Shown in pieces: positions 46,932 to 60,962 of a stretch of 64,000 nt of DNA. Every line of letters starts with the position of its first letter. Position 1 is the stretch's first letter. The stretch comes from Prunella strophiata (taxonomy: Eukaryota; Chordata; Aves; Passeriformes; Prunellidae): NCBI GenBank assembly GCA_036583965.1, contig JAZBQD010000015.1:72838330-72902329 (forward strand), in the 5' to 3' direction. Position numbers and translations under genes: made by a program. The notes beneath the pieces were generated by a model, which saw only the letters and a list, made by a program, of their open reading frames with translations, was not told where the DNA came from and searched no databases.

Positions 46932-49900
46932 GTAAGTACTTCCTGGGTTTGAATTTATTCTTTTTTCTTCTTTTTTTCCCTTCAAAAGACTTTATTGCAC
47001 AATCAGTCCTGATCCTTGAAAAGATATTTCTCTTTAAATTCTTATCCCATTCCTAATTCCTTTAAATACAGGTGTTTTTTTCCTTCTGCCATCTAGGAAT
47101 ATTTTGTTATTTTGTTATTTTTTTCCTATCTAATATATAACATAAAAGTGTATTTCTCCTACCCAAGTCAAGTTACTCAACTGAAGGGACTTTGTTTACT
47201 TCTGTTTGTAATTCTATATTTGGGAATGTATTCAGCTCTTTTATATGGTGTCCTGATCATGGAATGTCAGGACACTTTAGAATTCTAAAGAAGATATATT
47301 TGTAGCACTCAAAAAGGGATGGCTAAATTCTATTCATTGTGCTGTCAGGGAATTAAGATGTCACCACTTTGATATGAAGCAATGGACATTATGCCCTGTC
47401 CTGAATGGTGCTCTAAAGCCATCCCAATCATTACTTTAATACAGGATAACTTTGCAGGAAAAAGAGGAGAATAAAGTGTACAGGAAAAATGTGGGCAAAA
47501 AAAAAAAAAAATAAAATAAAACAAACCACCTCCTATAAACTGCAGAAAATTTCAAAGTCTTAAACAAGACTTAAATGATTTTTAAGTTTATGGTAAGGCT
47601 CATTGCCTAAGGGTGAATTTCATCCTTGCACACACATTGCAAATCTAGCTGTTCACTTTTGTCTGTAAAAAGAATTTTGAGACTATATACTCATTGTCTA
47701 GTACAGTAAGATATAGATGGATGCATAATTGAAATTTCTCATTCCTGATATATTAAAAAACATTAAAAACATAAGTTCAAATCCCCTAATCACCATGTGA
47801 ATCACTATATGATTTTATCAGGATATAGAAATGAGATGGACACACTGCTGCAGGCAATGTTTTGTTGGTATTTCTGGAATTTTATCAGTGTGATGTTTAT
47901 GCTTTATGTCATGTTTCTAGGTGAATTCTTTGTAGTGTATGCACCTTGAATGTAATTGCTCCAGTTTGCTTCTCTGGAGAACCATTTCTTTTTTCCCTTG
48001 TCTGTTTACATCAATTCAGATGTTGAATACCCACAGGCAAGGAACCAGACTTCCTACATGATTATTATTTAGTGTTATATGGATTAGTTCTTTCACAAGT
48101 ATTGTGCATTTTCTATGTATGTTACTGGGAATGTTTCCAAAAATCTGATCAACTGTGTTTGGGGAGTTACTTGGAAGATGAATACTTATTTTCAAAGGTA
48201 ATGAAGACCTTAGATTATCATTGAAACAAATTTATCTCAGTAGAAATTGAATACAGCTGATAGGGTTTTGCCAACATTTAACAAAGTGCCTCATCTTTAT
48301 GTCTAACCTTGTAGATGTGCAGCAAAAGTTTTTGTCAGCTTATATTTTGGCATGGCACCTGTCCTCTCTGGTTCCAGCAGTTTGCAAGATCCAATCTTTC
48401 ATTCGATATAATAATAAAATATTTTTGAAAGTGAATAGCCTACATGCTCAAATCCCACTGTATGAGGCAGTAAGTTTTCTCTTTATGCTATAATCTCTAC
48501 CTACTGCTGCTCAGTGTTTGTACTATAAAGAAGCAGCACAGCCATTTCCATCTCAGTACTGCCCGAGCAGCCTGCTGAGTCAGAGCACACTGCTGATTAT
48601 TCTTGCTGCATAGAGACTTTTGTTCTGTGCCTGCTTGGATTTCAGTGCCTTCTCTGAACACTCACTTCAATCTTATGTCACCACCAAGGTCACTTTTCAT
48701 TTTCCAATTCCTGTTCCGGTGGCTCATAGCTGCTTAGAGAGGGTCACATGCTTGCAAAGTTTAACAGCTGCCTCTGCCTCATAATCTCTCAAAAGAAAGC
48801 AAAAGTGAAAACTTAGCTTCTCAAGGCCCATGCTTGAGCAACAGAGGAAGCCCTTTACTGAGTTGGACTCCTCCAAAGAGCTCTAACATCCTTGGGCACA
48901 TCAGCTCCAGGGTCCTTGGCAAAAGACATTTTCCTCTTGCCTTTTTCAGATATCACCAGTAACAATGAGACTTCCTTGTCACTTCACAGCTGTCTTTAAG
49001 TCTTCTTAGCTGCTCAAGCTCAGCCTGAAATCCCTTCTGTTGCTACTATACTTTGCTAAATTTTAGATGATCTGCAAAATCAGAATCTTGCAGCTCTCCA
49101 CCAGCATCAGTTCATCAAGCAGCAGCTTTGGATTTTTTGGCATAATTTTTGAGAAGAATGCTCACTTTTTGCATATCTGTGTTCATTACACATGAAGGAC
49201 AGCACAGATAGAAGAAACTTGATCAAACTAAGAAGAGTGGCTATTGAGGCCACCAGAGTGCTGTGTTTTACTCTGTAGTTAACTGAAGCGATCTGTTTTG
49301 CCCTCTTACCATAGGGACAACTTGCAGTGGACAAGTATCTGCACACAAACTTTTATATGTATTTCATGAAACAAAAAGTTAACTGCTTGGCATATGTGAA
49401 TAACCAATAGTTTCTTGTAGGGAACAATGGTGTATTTTAGCATTAACATCTGCAGTGATAATGTTGGATGCACTTACCTATTCCTTAAAAATTAATGAAG
49501 TTGACTCCTGCATAACTAACATAAAGTCATGTTTTGCTTCGTCATCATGGAAGCCTGGAAACCATTTTCTTTGTTCTAGACTGACAATTATTATTTTGAC
49601 TGGTGCAAATATTTATTTCACTTTCTCTGGGAGGGCAGGATAAGGTCTGAATTTTGGTTTCCATCACTCTTCTGAAGTTTCCAACACACTTGTCTTTTTT
49701 CTGTTTTCAATCTTACTATTCATTTTTTTTTTTTTTTATTAAACAGTGCTATTTTTAAAGATAAAAGGGAAAAACTGGTTTTATAGTGACTCAAATGTAT
49801 CTCTAATACTTTACCTTTCAAGCAATAGTGTAATCAATAAATGTACCGAGGTTTTATGAATAAAAATTAACAAAATATAAATTCCTAACTGTTGATGGCC

Positions 49901-52554
49901 AGTTTAAAATCAGAAGATCAATATATGTTTATATAAAAAAAGCAATCACAGAATGAAAGAATGAAAAGTTATTGTGATAAACAAAATATTAGGATGACAA
50001 AGAAATTCAGTTTCATGGATGCAGTGTTTAAAATTGTTCTCATGTACATTTTGGTCACATTCACAGGAAGCGAGTAATTGCTTTACTGGTTTAGCATAAG
50101 GAGCTATCAGTCTTGCAAAATAAATATGTGTCTGTTTTATACATGCAGAAAAGGCTCATAACATGGAGAGAGTGCTTATCTGATGTTTGATATCCTGACA
50201 TCATCTCAATAATTATCTCAGAAATTTAAACTGAATTAATCATAAAATTATACCTTTCCATGGAGATTGGGAAAAAAAAAAAAAACTTAACTGAGTAAAT
50301 GATCCTCTATATTTAAAAAAAATTATGGTAAAACTGTATTTGAGAAGTTAATCAATTTAAGCCCTAGAGGAAAAAAACTGAAATCTTGGCGTATCTGATG
50401 TAAACCAAGTGACAATGTTGATGAAGGAATAAGCAAACTAGGATTTGAAAACCTGGGAAAAAAAATTTTAAACAAGAAGGTATGTAAACAGGATAGTCCA
50501 ATGAACAGAAACAGTGTTTTACAAAAAAATAAATCTAAGATGAGGATTACGAACCCTCCATCAAGTCTTTGTAAATCAAGGATTAATAGACTGTTCATCT
50601 GGTCCAGGTGAAGATTCTTCCACCAAGAGAAGTCTTGACAGGAACTCACACATCTGTTACCATTCTGTGGTGAACCTGTTCCCAGTATAACACATGAACC
50701 TGTAACATATGAATAAAGGACCTCAAAGCACTTTTTTTTTTTTTTAGTAGACAAATTATGAAGAAGGCAATAAAATTTTCTTAATGAATGTACATCTTTA
50801 TTTAGGAGTGACTGCAGGACTTACTAAGATGGAATAAGACAGCAAACAATTTTCAAAAGAAGTATTAATATATTATGTCACATTCATTCTTGTATATATT
50901 TATGAAATAAGCCATACTTCTCTTGAGCTTTCTTTTGTTTGTGATTTGGAAAATTAAGTTGGGTGATATTGTAATGTTTCCAAAGCTGGGAGAGGATGAA
51001 CTTGAGTATCTTAAACAGCTAACATTTAGATGATCTGACATGAAATATGAACCAGTACAATTCATATTAATGGACAGCAGAGGGCTAGCAGACTCAAGAA
51101 AATGGCTTGAATGGAAACAAATGTGACAATGGCATCTTATAGGTCCCCAGACCTGTTTATAGGTTTATAGGGTCATCACATGTGTGCTCTGCATGCACAA
51201 AGAGAACATTCTTACTGAGGAAGTGAAACTAACTTCGTATTTGTAATACTGAAAAATTGACAACAGACATACTGAGAAATGTGTCTAATCAAGTCTTTGG
51301 GAATATTTGATGTTCAACAGGTGAAGGTTAACATCAAGAAACCAGTTCAACCCGTCTATGTCTTCCTACTGAGTGATGGTAACAAATGGTTTTGTCTGCA
51401 GATTAGTTCAAAAGATAGATTCTGACTCAGCAATCTTACATCAGTGGCTTCTACTTCAAGCAGAGAATGTCTGGGACTAGGAACTTAAGTGGAGGCTTTT
51501 ATGACTCATGTCATGAAATACAATTCAACACCCTTGAATTGTAGTCAATTGTCCAGTGATGAGATATTGGTATATTTCCTCACAGACATAACAGTTATGG
51601 GCATATTCATTGCCATTTCTGCCTTTTACTTCTGTTACCTAGGGTTACCTGGATAGCTTTCCCCTGATGTCTTGCCTACTCATTATGGTGTCTGACACAA
51701 AATGGGCATAATCTTTTGCAAATAAGGAACATCAAAAGTATTTATACAAGGACCAGAGTTTATATTCATCCTGAGGTAAAATTTGAGTTTGAGGTACTTT
51801 TAAGTAAAAGGGGCAAGCAAATTTCACAGAACTCTGTAAGTAAGTAAGTATAGATAGTTGATTTCACTGTTATTTAAACAAGCGCTCTGGTAGCTAAGGC
51901 TTCTACTGAAGAACTACATGAAACCCAAACTCTATTTTTATTTCCCTGTCTGAGTAGAATTCAGTATATACTGTTTAGATTCCTGGGGATAATCTTGAAG
52001 GAAGTGCCTGATCTTTTTTTTATGGTAAAGCTGCTGCAACTTTCATGAGTATTTGCATTTTAAGTCAAAAGAAGAAAAAGAAAGTCATCCTGTAATATGG
52101 TGATTAGGCACTCACTTGCTTTCTCCAGGTTTTCAGAACTTATCTCAGTATAATTCTGCACTCTTAAAAGACCAGAGAAAGGGAATGAAATTAGATGAAT
52201 CAAACTCCAATTACAAGGTTTTGCTTTCAACTGCCGTAAACTCTTTTTTGATAGTTAATCTCCTTCTTTGTCAGATAGTAAGAATTAACTTAAATTGCAC
52301 AAGTGACTTTTGGTACACTGTGGAATAATTTTCTCTCCAGCAATAATTCAAAAACTGATTGCTAAAAAGCCCTTTTTATATTAGGCATAAGAAAGTTAAA
52401 ATATTTATAAACAGGTAATTTTATTTTATTTTCAAAATTTTTAATTTGTGGTAGGAGGGAAGAAGGGAAGAATCTGACTATAACTTCTGACTTTTCTCTT
52501 GGTTTAGAGAATTACATACCTTAAAAATAAATATACACATATAGATGTGTGTGG
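46932..52554. other. Unique DNA with a GC-richer patch, no genes recognised
   Basis: No clear gene. From 48500 to 49350 the DNA is GC-richer. On the minus strand there are peptide-like pieces in shifting frames (for example GFQAELEQLRRLKDS near 48985-49050 and KRKMSFAKDPGADVPKDV near 48880-48940), as a decayed retropseudogene would show, but I cannot name a parent. A 143-codon minus-strand frame at 50323-50754 is L/F-rich and ends on a poly(A/T) run. The remainder is AT-rich with homopolymers (49720-49737, 50271-50285). Confidence 0.35.

Positions 52555-52594
<40 letters not shown>
52555..52594 (+). repeat. AT/TG microsatellite
   Basis: Five AT repeats run into about 15 TG repeats (52564-52594), followed by TATAAATG. 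This is a standard dinucleotide microsatellite, probably variable in length. Confidence 0.95.
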
Positions 52595-52597
<3 letters not shown>

Positions 52598-54880
52598 AAT
52601 GTATTGGTAAATCTTTGTGGAGTTCCTGGTGAGGCACTGCCAGGTCATTAGCACATGGGACATTGCTGGTTCATTCAGAGCTTTATTTATTGCTCATTTT
52701 CTGAGTAGACACGTAGTTAACTGCCTGCTAATTGTCTGTTGACTCATTGGTAGTAAAACCCATGTCTGCAAAAGTATTTTCATTTTTCTGTATTAGGAAA
52801 CAAATTTTCAGAAGAACTAACAATTATCACAGAAGTTACTTGTCTCCAGTCCATTTCTTACCTTCATAAATAAAAACTTATATTTAAAAAAAAAGAAAAA
52901 ATTAAAGTGAAGTAGTAAAACAAACTCCAACTTTCCAAGCAGTTCAGATTGCATCTCATATTAAGCAATATACTCTTCAATGCAGTGTTTGAAGATGTTT
53001 GTACGTTACAGAAATCAGTGAAATAACAAAGATTTTAGAAAAACTCCTCAATTTTACTTTAACTGAGGTACAGATTTGTTATGTTTTATGTAACTTAACC
53101 TGTTGGGTTTTTTTTGGAAAAAGTGTACTTAAGACAAATAAAACATTTAACTTAGCAAAACAAAAGAAAGAAAATATGCAGTCTAAGCAATATCACAAAG
53201 CCATATTTTTGCATAAAGCTTTTTCTCCATTCTCTTCAGAAATATTACATATATAATCTAACACATTTTTCTAGTTGCTTGACTTCTTAAAAAAATGTAT
53301 CTGTTTTATTCTCTGATGTTGCATTCTTTCTCCTTAAGGGTATTTAAATAAGAACATTTCCTTTTTTTTTTTCCACCAGGGCTTAAAACAAAAAAAGAAA
53401 AAAAAGGGGTCAAATTGTTAGATGTCTTGTTGTCAGGCAGGCCTGAGCTGGCTTGGGTGTCAAGAGGTCTGCTCTTTGGTGACCTTTTAGCAGTGGTTGA
53501 AGAACTGCTGCTTCTTCCTCATCTCTGCCAAGTGATTCCCATTCCTTTCTAGTAACAACTCTTCAGTCATGTCTACCAGTGATTTTGGTAATGACTTTTG
53601 GTCATTTACAGTTACTGGTCTTTGCATTATATCAATGATAATCCTTTTTTCAAAGATAAAGTTTCATGACTAGTTCAAACCACTCTAAAACCTTGATCCA
53701 TTCATGAGGCACAGCTCCTTGATTGCAGCAGCTCTGGTGCTGTTACTGCAAAAGTGGATCTTACAGGCTTGTTGGTCTAAGTAAGTCTACCAGAAAATAA
53801 AGAAGCCAGGGACAGTTTTCAGGTAGATCACCAAAACCATCCAAATGTTCATGCAACTTACACTTGCATTTATCTGTAAATGATAAAATAAAAGGCACAT
53901 GCTAAAATTCTCTTTTATGATTCAAAGTACTTTTGGGATTTAGTTGTCACTGAAATTGCACTTTAGAAAACTAAATATAAGCAGGAAATAATAAATCTCT
54001 TAAGTAAAATTTCATTTTAGAATTTATCTCTTCTGTACATTCAGTTATATTTGGGATATCTGAAATAGTAATTAATAGCATAAAAAGTGTTCCTCTAACA
54101 AGGAAAAGACTTAATTTCAAACTAAATTCCCTTATGGATCTTTTACATCTACTCAGTAGTGATAAGTTTTTAGTAATATAGAATAATACCTAGAATTGCT
54201 CTTCAGGTTTTTACCTTAACTTACAGCTCAGGAACATATTTCAAAATCCATCTGGGAGTTTCTGAGGAAACATTTTGGTTTTCTGGAAAAAAAAATTAAA
54301 ATATTATTCTCACATCACCAACTGCCTTCAAACAAGGCTGAATTTGACATACTGAAGAAAATGCCAACATAGAGTAATTTGTAAATAAACAACTTTTCTT
54401 TATTCTTATGTTTGAAAAAAAAAAAACAAACACTTTTCCATAAAACTGTTGAGAACATGAATGCAATTTTTAAATTGTATTCTTCATGAAAAATCATTTT
54501 AATTTGTTTTCGTGTTTACCAAAATGAAACAGTATTGTACTTAAACTCACCTAATCATAGCTTTTAAGTCTGTTCTCATCTGACAAGGAATTCCACATGC
54601 TCTTAAAGGGAACATTTTCTAAATCTAGACATATTAGGAAGGCATTTTAATTATGTGTCTGAAATCACTCATGCTCCCAGTATAGTATAATAAATCTGAT
54701 TTACTCAAGTCTGCGGTTAGCAAATGCCACGGTTACATGAGAAATATATAGAAATATGGTGACTATATTTCTGCTTCAGGCCTAGACAGTTTTTAAAAAA
54801 ATTCAATATCTCATTTTCCTTCTCCTTAATATCTCTTCCTAGGTATGTATCTGGTAAATCAAAATAAGAATCTTGTTCCA
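52595..54880. other. Unique DNA, no genes recognised
   Basis: AT-rich except for 53420-53860, which is GC-richer. There the minus strand gives short protein-like pieces such as MTEELLLERNGNHLAEMRKK broken by stops and frame changes. It could be a decayed retropseudogene or retroelement, but no family is recognised. Confidence 0.35.
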
Positions 54881-55713
54881 TAGACTCATAGAACAGTATG
54901 AGCTGGAAGTTATTTTTAAGGTTCACCTGGTTCCAACTGCCCCTAGGGGCACCTTCCACTAGACCAGATTGTTCAAAGCATCATCCAGCCTGGCCCTGAG
55001 CAGTTCCAGGGGTGGTGCGTCAACAACTTCTCTAGACAACCTCTTCCAGTATCTCACCACCACCACAGTGAAGAATTTCTTTCTAAAATCTAATCTTAAC
55101 GTTCCTTCATTTAGGTTAAAGCCATTAAATCCTGTCACTACATGCCCTTGTGAAAAATCCCATCTTCAGCTCTCTTGTAGGCCCCCTTTAGGTGCTGGAA
55201 GGCTGCTAAAATGTCTCCCAAAACCTTCTTTTCTTCAGACTGAACAGCCTTTCCTCACAGGAGAGGTACTTCAGCTCCCTGATCATTTTTGTGGCCCTCC
55301 TCTGGGTTCACTCCAACACATCCACATTGTTCTTGGGCTGGGGACCCCAGAGGTGGATGCAGCACTTCAGGTAGGGTCTCACAAGAACAGAATGGAAAGA
55401 AAGAACCCTCTCCCTCAGCCTGCTGGTCAGGCTGGTTTTGGTGCAGTGCAGGAAACAGATGGCTGCAAGGGCACATTGCCAAGTGATGCCCAGCTTTTTG
55501 TCCACCAGAACCCCAAAGTCCTTCTCCTCACAGCTGCTCTCAATCCATTCTCTGCCCAATCCATTCCTGCTTGACCTGGTCCAGGTGCAGAACCTTGCAT
55601 TTAGCCTAGTTGAACCTCATGAGGATCACCCAGACCCACCCTCTGGATGGCATAGCCTTCCCTCCAGAATGTTGACTGCACTACAGAGCTTGGTGTGCAC
55701 ATCAAATTGAGGG
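54881..55713 (-). mobile_element. CR1 LINE, ORF2 fragment and 3' end, minus strand
   Basis: The left edge (TAGACTCATAGAACAGTATG, then GAGCTGGAAG) is the reverse complement of the CR1 3' terminus. It continues with CACCTTCCACTAGACCAGA and CATCCAGCCTGGCCC in the 3' UTR. On the minus strand ORF2 remains follow: SCEEKDFGVLVDKKLG and VLVRPYLKCCIHLWGPQ (55308-55559), and an upstream region around the F-A-D-D-T-K-L box near 55690. It is 5'-truncated at about 55713, broken by frameshifts and inactive. The plus-strand 201-codon frame across it is antisense to the repeat and not a gene. Confidence 0.93.
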
Positions 55714-55842
55714 ATATTAAGAATAATATCTCTAATAATATTCTCTGACTCTAACAGGAGTTAGAGAAATCTTCATGTTCAAAAGCTCATTAATGCCTGC
55801 TCAAAACTGTCACTCCACCTTGTGAGCTCTGCATAGATGTGC

Positions 55843-55872
55843 ATTTTGCTATTAGTCATTTTGCTATTAGTC
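55843..55872 (+). repeat. 15-base perfect tandem duplication
   Basis: ATTTTGCTATTAGTC occurs twice back to back, and the next two bases (AT) begin a third copy. It is a recent slippage-type duplication. Confidence 0.9.
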
Positions 55873-58800
55873 ATAGATAATGCACTTCTTGGCTCTGTTT
55901 GCACAGATAGTTTCTGTCCATGCATCTGTTTGTGAGAAAATGTATTATTTGTCTGGTTTTAGTGTTTGGGGTTTTTTTAATGGAATGTATTTAAGATCCT
56001 ACTATGAGATTCCACCCAGTAAAAGAGTGTCAATGGCTACTGGGGGCTAATTTAGATTCAGCTTAAAATTTTAGTGACTATGGTTCACAGTTCCTGAAGA
56101 GTTAATGGGAGAATGCGAGAATGATTCCCCTCTCTTGTTTGTATAACAACCTGACACCTTTACAAATTCATGAGCTGAAATTGCTCTGCACATATGCACA
56201 ATATCTTATTTTTCATTCAGCACAGTTTCCATTTCCTAGTGCCCTGTGTGACTTTGCTCACAGGTTGGAAAGTAGTGTAATGCATCATTTATGCTGCCTT
56301 CCACCTTTATTGACTGATGGCCTCCTTTGCTGTCAATCATCCCATTGAATTTTGTCAAAAAGAATGTGAAAAATTTTGTTGCTGATATGACTGAAGTGCA
56401 TTCACCTGTAAACAAATGCTTGAGACAAAAATCAGAACGAATGGTTACCTAAGGTCATTTCAGATATTGCAAAGATCTAATGGAAAGCAAATGCTGGTAT
56501 CCAATTGACAAAGTGACAAATATAGTTTCCTTGTTTGATTGGAAAAGAAAAACACATTATCAATAATTATTAAGAAAGTATTTTTTCTTTTGAAAATGGT
56601 TCAGTTTGACAGTATGTGATCCACAGCCTTGTGCAAAAGATGCTCATGTAAGGTTGTTACACGATCTGACCAGAGATCTACCCAAGTGCCCATCTCTTGC
56701 TCAAATCCAAAAGTGCTATATTCAAACACCAACTAGCCCATAATAGATACATGTCAGAGAGCAACAAGTTCACCAGAATTCACCAGGGAGGCAGGGCCAG
56801 ACCCAGGACTGGAGATGACACAATCACAGCAAAAGGTATTTTTGTCAGGCCAAAAGTGGGAGCCCAGACCCAATTTTAAATGGAGCTCTTGAGCCCAAGG
56901 GCAAAAGGTTTGAATGAAGGCTCCAATGCAAGGCTGGTCAGGGCTTTTGAGACAGAAAGTTTTTACATTGAGAACTAATATAATTTGAACTATATTGGGT
57001 GTTTTTTATGTTTTATAGCATTCAAATTATCAAGGGTGAAAGTCAAATTTAAAAATCACTAAGTTTAGTATCACTGCATGATAAGAATCACAAAATGCTA
57101 GAAGTAGACTTGTCAGTATTTGGTATTGTTTTGTGGAAGCTGATTATAGGCAATACCAAAATATTAAAATAAACAGAATGAAGTATTGACACAAAACCTC
57201 AAATATTTTTGTCCTCAATTGTTAATAAAACTAAAGAACTTTCACGTGAACTGGCCCAACCCTGTGTCCTTCCCATATACAGCCTCCTACAGTGAAGCTG
57301 ATCTTTGCTGAACTCATAAAATTTTGAAGAACACATATATAGGGCCCAAATTCTTTGAAGATTTCTTGACAAAAAGAATCCAACTGTAGGTTTTGAAAGA
57401 ACATAAAATCTCTTGCATTGCATGTGAAATTAATTCACAAAATATTCCAGCTCCACATATTGCATTAAAGTGTGAATCATTTCAGTTATAGGAGAAAAAA
57501 AGCGAAACTTTGTTCATAACTGAACATCACACTATGTTTAAAAAAAAAAAAAAAGGAAAAAATGGGGGAAGGCAAGGGGTTAGAATCTCTTACCTCCAAT
57601 GTTCTCTAAGAAATTCCATCTGAATTTATAGCATTTAAATACACAAAACCTTAGAAGCAGATTGGAAGGTTATTGTGTAAGAGGAAGTGGCTCAAAGAAA
57701 AATCTTCAGAAAAAGGGGTCAGATATGCAGGAGAAAAAGAAAACCTTTTTTTAAGGTTCTTAAAGTTTTTCTTAAGGATTCATCATTGGATATTTCTTTA
57801 TTTTAAATTATCATAAAAAATTCTCTCTTAATATTTCCTCATTCTTTACTGCCATTTCTTCATTTCTCCTCAAAGAATCTGTGATTTGACAGATGGTTTA
57901 ATAAAATTGAAATTTCTACCAATTTTTATCCGAATGTGTATTTGTATACAAAGTTTCAGAACATCTTAATAATTAGCTGACTCCAGAAATGGTCTATTTG
58001 CCAAAAATCCATATATGTCATGCATAACGTAGTCATGCATGGGATGGGTCAGATACAACCTGAACATCTTTTAACTCAGCTAAACCAAAGGCTCCCTTGA
58101 GGATGAGAGAGGTGGGGGAAACCAGCAGCAGACTAAATTTCCCTTCTCACCCTTCCCTGAAAAGCAGGTACAGAAACATTGTCAAGATGTTGATATGATT
58201 TTTAATGAGTTCTAGAAGAATATATTATAGACAATCCCCTATTTCAGCTTAATGTAAGGTTTATTGGGGAAAAGTGGCAGACTGGAATAAAAGGAGCATA
58301 TAAACTCTTGCAATGCAAAACTGCTTAGGCTTATGTCTCCTCAGCAAGGGCTCCTAGTGGTGCATGAGGAAATTGGTGATTTTCTCAGGTTGCCACAGGC
58401 CTCCATTTTTCCTTTGTCCCTGCTGAGAGGACTGGTTTTATACCATATTCATCTGTATTTTCATAATCAATCACCATCTTTCTCTGCTTTTCAAGACCAA
58501 TCACGCTAGCATAGATGGTGCTCCATTAGGCAGCAATTCTCATGTCTGCATTTCCCTGTAGACATGCTGGGGTCTCATCTTGAAATGGCACCTGCCATCA
58601 GCTATGCCACATGCCAACAAAAAAGGGGGAGATCACAAGGAGGTCACGCTTTAAAAAGACACACACTACAAACCTCAGATAATTCCTAATACTTGAGACT
58701 GACTTTGGATCTCCTGTCTTGGAGTAGATGATCATACAGAAGAAAAACTATCATTTTGCAGCTGAAAGGCTCACAGGTGTACTGCTTAAGGGCTATTTCA

Positions 58801-60942
58801 GAAAACAAAAGAACAATGAAAACAACAGAGTGATGTCTGCACGTCAGTCAAAGAAATGTGAAGAGGAAGAGGTGACCACAGCAAGACATCAGAACCATCT
58901 GTCCCTTTTGTTCTGAGTAAAGACTTCTGGATGAGCAAGCACACCTGAGATCCTTAACAGTAACAAAGGCTGTGTGTTATCAAATGGCAAAGGTGGACTT
59001 TGTTTACAGCTGACTGGTGACAAAGGCATGCTACTTCAGTATTCAGGATGCATCCACACAAATAAACTATGTATTGTTAGGCAAGAACTAAAACTGCCCA
59101 AGCTTAAAGGCTTATCACTGTTGTTGTCTATAGTATTTTTTTCCTTTTACTGGCTGATAGTTATTGTATCTATTTCTTTTCTACAGACTACTTTTCACTT
59201 GTTTTCCCTGCAATGTTGGAGTTCTTTTACCAAGCAAGAATAGTAGTAAGAAGGGCATAACAACTATTCCAGCTTTTGCTACGTTCTTATGTAATAATTA
59301 CTGGTCCTTGAACTACTGGAAAGGGATTAACAGAATTGTTTAAAAAAATATATATTCATATCAATTATGGAAAATCTAGATACCATCCCTCATTTCTACA
59401 CAAGTGTACAAAAAAAACAAGGTTTCAGTACTTCACATGTAAATTTGTGCTGCTTTAGTTTGACAGAAACTGGATATTCTCTTTACTTTTTTATTATACC
59501 TACCCATAGAAAATAGATAAACTTCCCATAGCAGACAACCATGATTATATCTCTATACTTAAATTTGCCTTCAAATCACTACCTTTTCATTGATTTAAAA
59601 ATTGCTTTTCTTCTTAATGCCTCATTCCCAACCCATAAAATGGAAAGAGTACTATTTTACAATGCAGGTCTTCATGTCAATTGCACAACTAAAAGGCAAT
59701 ATAGGTGATATAATTCTAGGGAATCATCTTTTACAGAAAAACATCTTATGATGGGGAGAAAAGATATAAATATGTGAGGTTTGAAGACATAGTTCCCTGT
59801 GCACAGCATCTGACAAAAAAATCTTCTCCCTGGAAATTTTCAGCATTCTAATCAACATTTAAACCCTGATGATATGCAATGTAATTTTTTTTCTTTGTTT
59901 GATGTAACTGTTTACAGTAATTAATGTGAACATTTTATTTAATTAATATTCATTGAAGCTATTTATGATTTACAAAAAGAATGGAAAAACGTCTATAATA
60001 AACTAAAATCTTAATAACTACAACCCTAATTTATATAGTAAGCCTTATAGGAGTTTCCCACACATCTTCACAAACAAATCATACAGAACTACAGGAAGGA
60101 AAAGTAATCCATCTCAAAGAAAGCCATTTTGAAAAGACTTGTTGACACTGAGCTTGTAAAAATATTCCAGAAATTAAAAAAAAAAAATATTTACAGGAAG
60201 CAAGTGATACATCTAGGGTGCCAGCAGAGAAATTCTGTTTCAAATATTTTGTTTATTCAGTGGCTGAAGTAATAAATTACACAGTACATGAATTGAGATA
60301 AAAAGAAATAATAAACATTACTGAAAACAAAACAGTAAGGAAATAAAATATGAACATATTGCAAGCAGCATTTGGCACTGTGTGAAAATAACAGGGTCTC
60401 TTTTGTTTCCTTATCAGCTCTGGAAAGTGTGCTGTTTGGCTTCATGTAACTGCAGCTTCATTTTTTGGCAGTAGATGAATATGCTTTTGTTTTAGACCTC
60501 AATGTCTTTAACACTGAACAGAAGTATGGGTATGTGAGGCAGAGAAGATACAGTTTAGATACTGTGTGGTTCATGAAACATGGTAAACTAACTTTTATCT
60601 ATATTCAATTTAAAATTTAAATTCTCTATTTTCCATTGTATTGGAGTTTTCAAATTTGAATTTGACCAAATTATGGCTGTAAGAGTAAAAGTTTAAAAGT
60701 TTATTACATATTACAAAAATTATCAAGATTTCTGGAAAAATACTTGGGTGAGCTCTGCAATGTCTGTGCTGGCGAAGAGGTCAATAACATTTTCTTTTTG
60801 TTTAGTCTGTTATGTGAAGATTTAGCATTGAAAAATAGTAATGGTTAGGAAAAAACTTTAAAAAACATTTATAAACATAGGGGGAAATTAAAAGTTATTT
60901 GGGTTTTTTAAGCGAATTGTTAAATCAGACTTGAATATTTAC

Positions 60943-60962
60943 ATTAGAAATTAATTTCTAAT
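60943..60962. repeat. 20-base perfect palindrome
   Basis: ATTAGAAATTAATTTCTAAT equals its own reverse complement. Its right half, TTTCTAATTAATT, is then repeated once more (to about 60980). It could form a short cruciform. Confidence 0.85.

Noticed and set aside
49107..49346. Minus-strand frame with a CPYGKR piece suggesting a CCCH zinc finger
   Set aside because: The C-x-C-x-C-x-H pattern is not complete and the rest of the frame does not fit that family.
50323..50754. 143-codon minus-strand frame
   Set aside because: L/F-rich, no domain, starts in a poly(A/T) run, with no splice or promoter signals. Probably chance in T-rich DNA.
54969..55574. 201-codon plus-strand frame
   Set aside because: It is antisense to a CR1 element whose real coding direction is the minus strand.
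57576..57626. GGAG/GTAAGAG donor-like site on the minus strand
   Set aside because: The nearest acceptor has a poor pyrimidine tract, so no credible exon could be built.
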